From Helicobacteraceae bacterium (GTDB taxonomy: Bacteria; Campylobacterota; Campylobacteria; Campylobacterales; Sulfurimonadaceae): a DNA stretch of 23,596 nucleotides. The translations under genes were made by a program, and so were the position numbers. Location: contig CANMHZ010000003.1 of NCBI GenBank assembly GCA_947497635.1, positions 1 through 23,596 of the forward strand, read 5' to 3'. The notes beneath the pieces are model-generated. The model made no database searches, had not been told where the DNA came from, and was given only the letters and a program-made list of their open reading frames with translations. Every line of letters starts with the position of its first letter. The first letter of the stretch is position 1. Below, piece after piece: positions 1-7,888 of this stretch.

Positions 1-429
<429 letters not shown>

Positions 430-485
430 TGGTGGTTCAATCCTATGACCCAAGATTTAAAATCATTGGCTTCATAAATTGTTAT

Positions 486-530
486 CTATTTTACTTTTTG
501 GTGGTTAGTTAAACTAACCAAAGTAAATAG
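486..530 (-). repeat. Inverted repeat in the 16S leader
   Basis: The core at 503-519 is two exact 8-base arms, GGTTAGTT and AACTAACC, separated by a single A. Flanking arms (CTATTTTACTTT on the left, AAAGTAAATAG on the right) extend the pairing with a few unpaired bases. In RNA the innermost pairs would open to form a loop. The position in the rRNA leader, about 60-100 bases before mature 16S, suggests a processing or folding hairpin. A protein-binding operator within DNA is possible but less likely. Confidence 0.7.
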
Positions 531-671
531 ACGGTTGTTGTATTGTTTTTGACATTTTTAGAAATGTCGGTTTCAAGTATTGAACTTGACCGTCATCTCT
601 GCTTAGTTTTCAATGATCGCAAACTCAAACTTAACTCTTCTTTCGAAGCGTCTCATCGTTTGTGGAGGGGA

Positions 672-700
672 ATTATAGGGAAATTATAGGGAAATGTCAA
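672..700 (-). promoter_or_regulatory. rRNA operon promoter, perfect sigma70 consensus with a duplicated -10
   Basis: On the minus strand TTGACA (complement of 695-700) is followed after exactly 17 bases by TATAAT (complement of 672-677). This is a full match to the housekeeping sigma consensus. A second TATAAT (complement of 683-688) lies inside the spacer because an 11-base unit beginning CCCTATAATT is tandemly repeated. Only the distal TATAAT has correct spacing. Transcription should start near 664-665, about 235 bases ahead of mature 16S. Such a strong promoter fits an rRNA operon and can initiate independently of the glk operon upstream. Confidence 0.85.
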
Positions 701-750
701 GGAAAGGATAAAAGAATTGGAAGAAATCTGGAAAGGTTTCAAATAGTAAC

Positions 751-783
751 GTACAGGATTCAGTTATATTACTGATCCTGTGC
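751..783 (-). terminator. Hairpin overlapping the glk stop codon, terminator-like
   Basis: A stem of about 13 pairs with one bulged base (760) and a 6-base loop (765-770) is centred on the end of glk. The core arms are CAGGAT-t-CAGT (754-764) and ACTGATCCTG (771-780), with outer pairs to 751 and 783. The glk TAA (769-771) sits at the loop edge. On the minus strand the sequence after the stem is only mildly U-rich, so this may be an imperfect terminator or an mRNA 3'-end stabiliser rather than a strong intrinsic terminator. It separates the sugar operon from the rRNA promoter, which lies about 50 bases on. Confidence 0.5.
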
Positions 784-1749
784 AAAATAAGCAGCTCCCA
801 AAAGAGCTGTTTCGGGATTTAAAGAGACCTTGACTTTCATCTTTCGAAGCATGGGTTCAAATCGCCCTTTGGCGGTAAAAGCGTTCATAAAGGTGTCGGT
901 TTGAATAAAAGGCAAAATCTTAGGGGCGATACCTCCACCGATATAAACTCCTCCAAGCGACATTGATTTTAGAGCTAAATTTCCAGCTTCAGCACCGTAT
1001 ATTTCGGTAAATAAACGAAGCGTTTCGATGCACAGCGGATCATGGTTTTCCAGTGCACATTGGCTGATACGGGCGCTTCGATCATCGGTTTCGCTTAAAT
1101 TGCTCATCTGATGGGGAGGAGGGGCAAAATTACTTTCGAGTAAAAAATCGTACAAGGTTGCAATCCCAGGACCGGATAAAATACGCTCATAGCTTACATG
1201 ATCGTTGAATCGCTGTCTCAACCACTGTAAAAGGGCATCTTGTTGTGAGGTTAAAGGGGCAAAATCACAATGTCCTCCCTCTGAACCACTGGGATGATAG
1301 GACGTTCCATCAAAAAAGAGCATTGCCTCACCTAAACCTGTACCCGCAGCGATAACAGCACGATTGCCATGGGATACAGGCGCATCAGGGGTTAGATCAA
1401 CAAATTCATCTTCCTTCAAATAGAGCATTCCATAAGCTGTGGATTCAAGATCATTTAAAAGACGAACATGAGGCGTGTTAAGGAGCGCTCTAAGATCCGT
1501 TGCAGCGATTTCCCATGGGAGGTTGGTAGTACGACATTTTTCATCGATGATCGGTCCTGCTATGCCAAAACACGCCGAGTCAATCGCAGGATTGGTATTT
1601 AATCGGATGAATTCCAACAGTACATCGTTAAAACTGTCATAATCTTTACTCGCAAACTGGTGCTTGGAGTGAAGTTTGAGCGTATTTTCATGAATCTCAA
1701 AGAGGGCTAAAATCGTTTTAGTCCCTCCTATATCGCCGGCTAGTATCAT
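769..1749 (-). CDS. glk: Glucokinase (Glk family)
   Basis: ATP-dependent cytosolic phosphorylation of glucose to glucose 6-phosphate, the entry step for the downstream-acting Zwf. The 326-residue length is normal for the bacterial Glk family. Visible signatures are the phosphate loop GDIGGTKT (residues 5-12), the catalytic-base segment LLNDLESTAYG (97-107, with D100), AGTGLGEA (135-142), the sugar-binding SEGGHCDFAP (156-165), and a C-terminal GGVYIGGGIAPK adenosine-side motif. SEGGH with this spacing argues for Glk rather than a ROK kinase, which would show a zinc motif. The ATG start is preceded by AAGGAAAAA. The gene begins 11 bases after the phosphorylase-kinase-like gene and is the last gene of the six-gene operon. 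Glucokinase is uncommon in Campylobacterota, which suggests acquisition together with its neighbours. Confidence 0.95.
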   Translation of the reverse strand: MILAGDIGGTKTILALFEIHENTLKLHSKHQFASKDYDSFNDVLLEFIRLNTNPAIDSACFGIAGPIIDEKCRTTNLPWEIAATDLRALLNTPHVRLLNDLESTAYGMLYLKEDEFVDLTPDAPVSHGNRAVIAAGTGLGEAMLFFDGTSYHPSGSEGGHCDFAPLTSQQDALLQWLRQRFNDHVSYERILSGPGIATLYDFLLESNFAPPPHQMSNLSETDDRSARISQCALENHDPLCIETLRLFTEIYGAEAGNLALKSMSLGGVYIGGGIAPKILPFIQTDTFMNAFTAKGRFEPMLRKMKVKVSLNPETALLGAAYFAQDQ

Positions 1750-1760
1750 CTTTTTTCCTT

Positions 1761-4736
1761 TTACTGTGGAGCTAATAAATAGATAAGTGCTTCAACAAAG
1801 AGCTCCGCCGTTTTTTCGGGTGAGCACTGGTACATCCTATCCCATGCCTGAGCGCGTACTTCATCATAATTTTCTTCATAAGGATGATGGTGTTTCCATC
1901 CGATGCGAACCGCATGCCCGATAAGTACATCCAAGACCAAATCATCATCAACATGCAGTTGCGGTGAGTGTTTAAAAAGATTTGAGAGGCTTTCAATCGC
2001 TTCGATATTGAGCTGGCGATATTCAGGTGCTTCAATGCTTTGTAAGAGGTCTTCAATCTTGTGGGCGAAGCTTTGTTCTCCTGCGGTTGAGTCCAGTGTG
2101 AGCTCACTTCCTATGCGGCTGTGCAGGTTGTATTTATCGCCTATAACGAGCCCGTTGCATTGGCGTAGCAGATACCAGACATTTTTATAAAATTTTTGAG
2201 TCAATCGGCTAATCATCCCCTCATGTTGACGCCACTGTTCCCAATTATCGCTTTGCTGAGTGGGTGGAGTCGAAACATCGATAGAGATGGAATTAACGAC
2301 GGGCATTCCTGACGCATTAAGATTTTCTTGGTGATTGAATTGAGTGACTTCTTGAGAAAACGACTTCAAAATCGCTCGGATTCGCTCGTAGATCTCATGG
2401 GGTGACAAACCTAACAGGTACTCGTAGGAATCACCTATGGGGAGATTGTTCTCACGGCTGATATGACCGACTAAAAGTTGGACGAAATACCAGGTACGCA
2501 GCGTAATCATGTTGTTAAAAAGTTCCGGTTCTGCTTGGATAAGCGCTCCGAGATGGATCATCACTTCTTGGGTCAAAACGCTTTCTGCGGCATTATTTCC
2601 GCATGATTCTCGAATAATCGCAACAATACTCGTATTTTTTAACGGCTTTGAAAAGGTAGCGTGTTCACTGTAGGCCCTACCAACGGCTAAATGTTTTTGG
2701 TGAATGATTATATCCAGCAGAACATCTTCCAGTCGGTCGTCGTATTTGCCCATGGCTTCAGCAATTCGACGGACACTGGCCCAATCTTGATTGAGAGCTG
2801 CCGATTCATAGTCGGTTTCTGAGGTAAAGATGGTATGGTTGTGGTTGAGAGAATGAAGTTCCAGTGCGTTGAGGTCCAATGGGTTTATATTATCGATTTT
2901 TTCAACACACGCGCTTTTTAAAAGCTCTCTCAGCGGGGCTTTTGTAATGGCTATAGAATTGCAAGAGTCATTTTCCAGCTCATGGAGAAGCTCTAAAATC
3001 ACCTCTTTTTGAGGGCTTATCAGCATCTCTTCACGGATTAGAAACGGTAGTATTGGTTGAGCTTGCTGATCCCAGTGGGTAGAGAGAAATTTCAAAGATG
3101 ATCGAAAACGCTTCACCAAAAGAGTGGTGTCATAACTAAAATAAAACCCTTTAGGATTGAAATAATAGGGGAGAAAAATAATTTCCTGATCCATCAAAAG
3201 ATGCAGTCGTGCAGTGGTAATGGTTCTTGCTGCAACGTACGGACGTCCGCTTAATCCTAATTTTTCATTTTTGCCTAAAAGAGTATGGATTTTAGAAAGT
3301 TGTGACGCGTGCATTACCTTGATGGGATACAGTTCTTCGAGAGTCTCACTGTGGATACCATGCTCAAGAAGACGCTGTTTGACGGATTCATTTTCTGCGA
3401 GAGCACAGACGAGAGGATGAATAGCGCGTTTAAAGCCGATACGTTCTCTGCGTGAAAGAGGATCAATATCCTGCGGTGTAATGAGATCATCCATAATCAT
3501 ATCGCTGAGAACAAAAAGACTTTGTGCCCAGACGAGGGGTATGTTTTCATTCGGGACACGGGTTTGAGAATTCGGATGTTCTTTTTCAGCTTCGATAGAC
3601 TCTTTTGGGACGAGATAGAGTTCAGGCAACAGTTGTTTGCCTTCTTGTTCGACAAAAAGTGGTTCTAATTTCTCTCTCCAGTGACGTACGCCCTCATGGT
3701 CTTGGCGCATCAGCGCATCAAGTAAGAGATAGGTAAAAAAGAGGGGCCATTCGGATTCGATGTGTTCAAACTCACGCAACTCAGAGGGCTCGTAGTGCAA
3801 TCGGGAAGGGTCTTCATTACTGCTTTGATGCCCATCGAGCAAAAAGCGTTTGCATCCATAACGACCACCGAGTTTTTTAAGAATTTTAGTTCGTGTTCGC
3901 TCTACAAGTGCTTCATCTTCGATCGCGTAAGCGGGATATCCGATGATGCTTAGCAATGCTGCATCGGTCTCTTTGGAGTTCGATTCTCGCGGCAGTAATC
4001 CATGGAGGGTGAAACGTGAGCGGGCAATGTCACTTGGGATGACATGGATAACGGCTTCTTTGCTCATGATGTTTCCAAAGAGATTAAAGCCATTGAGTGC
4101 TTCCAGCGCAGCTTTTGCCATTCCGACAGAACTGCAATTGATCTCGGTTGTGCCGTGATTGATTTTATTGCCTCGTTCCCAAATCCCGTAATCGGCGGTG
4201 CAGTAGGTATGACTGATATAGTGAACGAGATTTTGAACGAAATCAACTTCATCGATCGTATAGATCAGCTGTAATCCCGATGCAATCATCTGTGCACTCA
4301 TCAACAGATATAGGGAAGTAGCGTCCAACTGTAAATGTCCCCACTCATCATCGCCAACAACTGCCAATGCCGTGGCTGTTCCGTATTTGGCGTGGAGGGC
4401 ATCGGTTGGATTGAGCGTTTTTTTGAAGGTTTCGACACGATTGGCTTGGCGCATCATCGCCTCTAACAATCCGCGCATCAGCTTGACCACACTTTGGCTC
4501 AAGAGGTAGTTTCGATAATGGTCAGGATTGTGCTTTTTGTAGGCAAGGGCAAGTCCCCAGACGCAAAGAATACTGTAGACGTTATCCCGTACCCATGCAT
4601 CGGTATAATCGCCATGAGCCGTTATCGCGGTACTGGCAGGCAAGAGACCGGTGATGGGATCTTGGCGGGAGAGAATGATTTTATCAATAGAGCTGTAGTG
4701 TTTTTCGAGTAACGCGTTGATATGATCCAAATTCAT
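1761..4736 (-). CDS. Phosphorylase kinase alpha/beta regulatory-subunit homologue (GH15-like N-terminal domain)
   Basis: This 991-residue protein resembles the animal phosphorylase b kinase alpha/beta subunit over its whole length, not only in the glucoamylase-like part. Blocks I recognise from the alpha subunit include GLLPAS (30-35), DAWVRDNVYSILCVWGLALAY (46-66), LMRGLLEAMMRQ (86-97), DALHAKYGT (112-120), VVGDDEWGHLQLDATSLYLL (126-145), ADYGIWERG (181-189), SSVGMAKAALEAL (202-214), GRYGCKRFL (291-299), EPSEL...IESEWPLFFTYLLLDAL (316-342) and PEL...VPNENIPLVWAQSLF (371-408). C-terminal blocks are LSPHEIYERI (777-786), FYKNVWYLLRQCNGL (849-863) and YRQLNIEAI (906-914). Glu187 and Glu329 sit where GH15-type enzymes carry acid/base residues, so hydrolytic activity is possible. 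No signal peptide is visible, so it should be cytosolic. No kinase catalytic gamma subunit or calmodulin is nearby. The gene sits between eda and glk in one operon. It could be an alpha-glucan-binding regulator or a glucan hydrolase feeding Glk; the function is not known to me. The ATG start follows a weak AGG. Confidence 0.85.
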   Translation of the reverse strand: MNLDHINALLEKHYSSIDKIILSRQDPITGLLPASTAITAHGDYTDAWVRDNVYSILCVWGLALAYKKHNPDHYRNYLLSQSVVKLMRGLLEAMMRQANRVETFKKTLNPTDALHAKYGTATALAVVGDDEWGHLQLDATSLYLLMSAQMIASGLQLIYTIDEVDFVQNLVHYISHTYCTADYGIWERGNKINHGTTEINCSSVGMAKAALEALNGFNLFGNIMSKEAVIHVIPSDIARSRFTLHGLLPRESNSKETDAALLSIIGYPAYAIEDEALVERTRTKILKKLGGRYGCKRFLLDGHQSSNEDPSRLHYEPSELREFEHIESEWPLFFTYLLLDALMRQDHEGVRHWREKLEPLFVEQEGKQLLPELYLVPKESIEAEKEHPNSQTRVPNENIPLVWAQSLFVLSDMIMDDLITPQDIDPLSRRERIGFKRAIHPLVCALAENESVKQRLLEHGIHSETLEELYPIKVMHASQLSKIHTLLGKNEKLGLSGRPYVAARTITTARLHLLMDQEIIFLPYYFNPKGFYFSYDTTLLVKRFRSSLKFLSTHWDQQAQPILPFLIREEMLISPQKEVILELLHELENDSCNSIAITKAPLRELLKSACVEKIDNINPLDLNALELHSLNHNHTIFTSETDYESAALNQDWASVRRIAEAMGKYDDRLEDVLLDIIIHQKHLAVGRAYSEHATFSKPLKNTSIVAIIRESCGNNAAESVLTQEVMIHLGALIQAEPELFNNMITLRTWYFVQLLVGHISRENNLPIGDSYEYLLGLSPHEIYERIRAILKSFSQEVTQFNHQENLNASGMPVVNSISIDVSTPPTQQSDNWEQWRQHEGMISRLTQKFYKNVWYLLRQCNGLVIGDKYNLHSRIGSELTLDSTAGEQSFAHKIEDLLQSIEAPEYRQLNIEAIESLSNLFKHSPQLHVDDDLVLDVLIGHAVRIGWKHHHPYEENYDEVRAQAWDRMYQCSPEKTAELFVEALIYLLAPQ

Positions 4737-4758
4737 TGATGACCTAGGTGAAATAATT

Positions 4759-5382
4759 TTAATCTATATGGATAAGTGCTTCGTGGCACAATTTGGTGAT
4801 TGAACTAAATTCTTCGTTTTTGATTACCATTTTTGGGACAATCCAGCTTCCTCCGGCACACAAAACATTGGGAAGTTTTAGAAAATCGTTGAGATTGTGG
4901 AGATTGATCCCTCCCGTCGGACAAAAACGCATAGAGGGAAACGGACCGTAAAAACCATTAAGTGTTTCGATACCTCCCACGGCAGTGGCGGGAAAAAGTT
5001 TACAATGCTCAAAGCCGTTGTTCAAAGCCAGCATCACTTCCGATGCCGTGGCTACTCCTGGAATAAAGGGAATGTTGAGTGCTTTGGATGTCTCCATCAG
5101 TTCGAGACTGATACCGGGGCTAAAGACAAACTGCGCACCGTGATCGACTGCTCTTTTAAAATCATCCGCATTGAGGACGGTTCCTGCACCTACCGCCATT
5201 TGAGGTAAGTTTTTGGCAATGATCTCGATTGCTTTGATTCCGGCAGGAGTTCGTAGCGTGATTTCCATAAGACCGATGCCCCCTGCAAGCAATGCTTGGG
5301 CAAGCGGTAAGGCGTCCTCAGCATCCTCAATCGCGATAACGGGGACAATGGGGGATAGTTTCATAACATCATAAGCATTCAT
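4759..5382 (-). CDS. eda: KDPG aldolase (2-dehydro-3-deoxy-phosphogluconate aldolase)
   Basis: Class I aldolase of the Entner-Doudoroff pathway, splitting 2-keto-3-deoxy-6-phosphogluconate into pyruvate and glyceraldehyde 3-phosphate in the cytosol. At 207 residues it has the usual size of the trimeric (beta/alpha)8 enzyme. The catalytic pattern is complete: Glu40 in MEITLRT, Lys128 (Schiff-base lysine) in HCKLFPA, the GAGTV motif (65-69), FSPG (87-90), and the phosphate-binding PTGGI near the C terminus. Its start codon overlaps the edd stop as ATGA (5379-5382), implying translational coupling. The stop is 22 bases before the phosphorylase-kinase-like gene. Confidence 0.96.
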   Translation of the reverse strand: MNAYDVMKLSPIVPVIAIEDAEDALPLAQALLAGGIGLMEITLRTPAGIKAIEIIAKNLPQMAVGAGTVLNADDFKRAVDHGAQFVFSPGISLELMETSKALNIPFIPGVATASEVMLALNNGFEHCKLFPATAVGGIETLNGFYGPFPSMRFCPTGGINLHNLNDFLKLPNVLCAGGSWIVPKMVIKNEEFSSITKLCHEALIHID

Positions 5383-7208
5383 GCGCGTTCCTTACCAGTA
5401 ATATCAAAAATACTTGCACCCTCTTCAGCGCTTGAGACACTGGCTCGAACCGAGGCAAAGAGCTCTCGCCCAAAACCATATCGGTTGTGGCTCAAATCGG
5501 GGGTATAAATCGCACGTGCGGATAATATCGCATCGTCTACCAATACAGTGACTTCCCCAGCTTTGACATCAAATCGGATTCTATCACCGTTTTGGAGTTT
5601 TGCCAATACTCCTCCATCAGCGGCTTCAGGGGAAATATGAATTGCTGAGGGGACTTTTCCTGATGCACCGGACATTCGACCGTCCGTGACGATAGCGACA
5701 TTGAACCCTCGCTCTTGAAGCACGCCCAGCGGAGGCATAAGCCCATGAAGCTCAGGCATACCGTTGGCGCGTGGACCTTGGAATCGGACAACGGCGATAA
5801 AGTCTCTCTCCAATTCGCCTCGTTTAAAGGCACTTTGCAATGCTTCTTGAGAATCAAAAATAATTGCTTCGGCTTCGATAATGGCATCAGGATCTTTAAG
5901 AGCCGAGGTTTTGATGATACTTCGACCGATATTTCCGCGAAGCAGTTTAAGTCCTCCCTCGTGGCTGAAGGGTGTTTCTACGCTGGAAATGACCGAAGTG
6001 TCACGAGAGATCTTAGCTCCGGATTCATAACAGAATTTATTATCGCGTAGAGCGGGTTCAACGATATAGCGATCAAGCCCTTTACCCATAATGGTTTGGA
6101 CATCGTTATGCGCCAGCCCTGCATTTAGAAGCTGATGGATGACGACCGACATCCCTCCTGCATCTCGAAATGCGTTGACATCAGCACTTCCGTTAGGATA
6201 CATACGGCACAGAAGGGGGGTGATTTTTGAGAGTGCATCAAAATCATCCCATGTCAGCAGTATTCCTGCCGCGCGTGCCATTGCAATGAGGTGGATAGTG
6301 TGATTGGTCGATCCGCCGGTTGCCATGAGTCCAACAATCGCATTGACAAAACTGCGTTCATCGATGATGTCCGCTATGGGGAGATAGTTGCCTGAAGTTT
6401 CGGTGAGTCCGAGAATAGTTTGGGATGCTTGGATGGTGAGGGCTTCTCGCAACGGGGTATTTGTATTGACAAATGAACTGTTGGGAAGCTGTAGTCCCAT
6501 CATTTCTAAGAGCATTTGATTGGAGTTTGCGGTACCGTAAAAGGTACATGTCCCACTGCTGTGATAGGAGGCAGCTTCAGCTTTTAAAAGTTCGGCTTCG
6601 GTGACATTACCCTTGGCATACTCTTGTCGGATTTTGCCTTTTTCAGCATTGCTGATTCCTGATGGCATGGGACCTGCCGGGATAAAAAGCCCTGGAAGAT
6701 GTCCAAACGCCAACGCTCCGATGACCAGACCCGGAACGATTTTATCGCATACGCCTAGATAGACAGCCCCATCATAGACATTATGCGAGAGGGCGATGGC
6801 GGTTCCCATGGCGATGTTGTCACGGCTAAAGAGGCTTAACTCCATTCCGCTTTGCGATTGAGTTACTCCGTCACACATGGCAGGGACTCCTCCCGCTACC
6901 TGACACGTGGCACCCATATCACTGAGGGTTCGTTTGATGAGGGCAGGATACAGTTTATAGGGTTCATGAGCGGAGAGCATATCGTTATACGCCGTGACAA
7001 TAGCGATATTGGGGCTTATGAGTGCGGAAAGTGACGCTTTTTCGTGGTCATCCATAGGTGCCATGGCGTGAGCTAGATTACTGCATCCGAGTCTTTGTCT
7101 ATTTACACCATGTGTTTTTGCTTCATTGATGCGTTGGAGATAATGTTCTCTGCTGATACGGGAGCGTTCTTGTATATTTTTAGTAACACGGAGGAGTATT
7201 TCATTCAT
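5379..7208 (-). CDS. edd: 6-phosphogluconate dehydratase
   Basis: Converts 6-phosphogluconate to 2-keto-3-deoxy-6-phosphogluconate, the defining first step of the Entner-Doudoroff pathway. It belongs to the IlvD/Edd dehydratase family, and 609 residues is close to the E. coli enzyme. Evidence includes AIVTAYNDMLSAHEPY (69-84), GGVPAMCDGVTQ (106-117), Cys154 in LGVCDKIVPG and Cys221 in SSGTCTFYGTANSNQM, the likely Fe-S cluster ligands, and the late VTDGRMSGASGKVPSAIH segment. The PMDDHEK element (51-57) and overall length favour Edd over dihydroxy-acid dehydratase. Both ends overlap neighbours by four bases (ATGA with pgl and with eda), so expression is coupled through the operon. Confidence 0.96.
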   Translation of the reverse strand: MNEILLRVTKNIQERSRISREHYLQRINEAKTHGVNRQRLGCSNLAHAMAPMDDHEKASLSALISPNIAIVTAYNDMLSAHEPYKLYPALIKRTLSDMGATCQVAGGVPAMCDGVTQSQSGMELSLFSRDNIAMGTAIALSHNVYDGAVYLGVCDKIVPGLVIGALAFGHLPGLFIPAGPMPSGISNAEKGKIRQEYAKGNVTEAELLKAEAASYHSSGTCTFYGTANSNQMLLEMMGLQLPNSSFVNTNTPLREALTIQASQTILGLTETSGNYLPIADIIDERSFVNAIVGLMATGGSTNHTIHLIAMARAAGILLTWDDFDALSKITPLLCRMYPNGSADVNAFRDAGGMSVVIHQLLNAGLAHNDVQTIMGKGLDRYIVEPALRDNKFCYESGAKISRDTSVISSVETPFSHEGGLKLLRGNIGRSIIKTSALKDPDAIIEAEAIIFDSQEALQSAFKRGELERDFIAVVRFQGPRANGMPELHGLMPPLGVLQERGFNVAIVTDGRMSGASGKVPSAIHISPEAADGGVLAKLQNGDRIRFDVKAGEVTVLVDDAILSARAIYTPDLSHNRYGFGRELFASVRASVSSAEEGASIFDITGKERA

Positions 7209-7888
7209 GCGCTGTATACCTCAATTGTTGTATCTGTTTGGTTGATGATAGCACGAATGGGCATGGCAAATGTATCAGTTCCTTGCAACGCTTCTTTATA
7301 AACATTCAGTTTGCTCTCACCTTGAAAATGAAGATAGACATGGTGAGCGCTCAAAATGGCTCCCAGTGTGAGACTCATGCGCGTATGAGGGGCATGTTGC
7401 GGGACAATCTTAATGCAGATATTTTCTTTGGTTTGGTCATACGCTTCAGCAAGTCTTGGATTGTTGGGGAAAAGTGAGGCAGTATGCGCATCATCACCCA
7501 TCCCTAAAACGAGAACATCAAACGGCATAAGTAACTCTTTAACGCGCACAGAACACGCAGTCTCATCTTCGTTTGCCATATCAATAAAGGTTGCTTTTTC
7601 GGCGTACCCTGTCATGAGTGTTTCTCGAACCAGTTTTTCATTGCTGTCATCGTGTGTCGGTTCAACGATGCGCTCATCACACAGACCGATTTTAATTTTA
7701 TCCCACTCGATGTCCATCGTACACAAGGCGTTAAAAAGCTTTTTAGGGGTGCTTCCTCCTGAGACGATCAAAGATGCAGACCCTTTTTCGGCGATGGCTT
7801 CGTTGAGATGATCCACAATGCCTTGTGCAAGAGTGCAAGCAAGCTTCTCTTCATCCTCAAAACGGTGAAAATTTAGATTATTCATCAT
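7205..7888 (-). CDS. pgl: 6-phosphogluconolactonase (DevB/SOL family)
   Basis: Hydrolyses 6-phosphogluconolactone, the product of Zwf, to 6-phosphogluconate. The 227-residue length suits the short DevB-type enzyme. Family signatures are LIVSGGSTPKKLF (sugar-phosphate-isomerase-like phosphate loop), the IGLCDERIV block followed by SNEKLVRETL, VLGMGDDAHTASLFP, and RMSLTLGAIL near the C terminus. This is the NagB-like fold, distinct from the beta-propeller lactonase. The start lies 11 bases inside the end of zwf and the stop overlaps the edd start as ATGA, so it is embedded in the operon between the enzymes acting just before and after it. Confidence 0.94.
   Translation of the reverse strand: MMNNLNFHRFEDEEKLACTLAQGIVDHLNEAIAEKGSASLIVSGGSTPKKLFNALCTMDIEWDKIKIGLCDERIVEPTHDDSNEKLVRETLMTGYAEKATFIDMANEDETACSVRVKELLMPFDVLVLGMGDDAHTASLFPNNPRLAEAYDQTKENICIKIVPQHAPHTRMSLTLGAILSAHHVYLHFQGESKLNVYKEALQGTDTFAMPIRAIINQTDTTIEVYSA

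Larger units (their letters stand above)
430..768 (-). promoter_or_regulatory. rRNA operon leader and upstream spacer
   Basis: These 339 bases between glk and the 16S gene carry no credible coding sequence. Read on the minus strand they contain the end of the glk hairpin, the rRNA promoter (672-700), a small CTTC/GAAG stem with a GAAA loop (637-648), a 7-bp stem with a 4-base loop at 551-568 (GACATTT/AAATGTC), and a long imperfect inverted repeat at 486-530. A GATCATTGAAAACTAAGC-like segment just downstream of the promoter could be an antitermination (boxA-like) element, but I cannot show this. The leader hairpins probably serve rRNA folding and RNase III processing together with sequence downstream of 16S that is outside the window. 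Confidence 0.7.

Noticed and set aside
486..530. Terminal inverted repeat or attachment site of a mobile element
   Set aside because: No transposase, integrase or target duplication is nearby, and the location in an rRNA leader explains a hairpin better.
1761..2107. Short open frames on either strand within the phosphorylase-kinase-like gene
   Set aside because: They are in other frames of a well-supported coding sequence and show low-complexity translations without domains or ribosome-binding sites.
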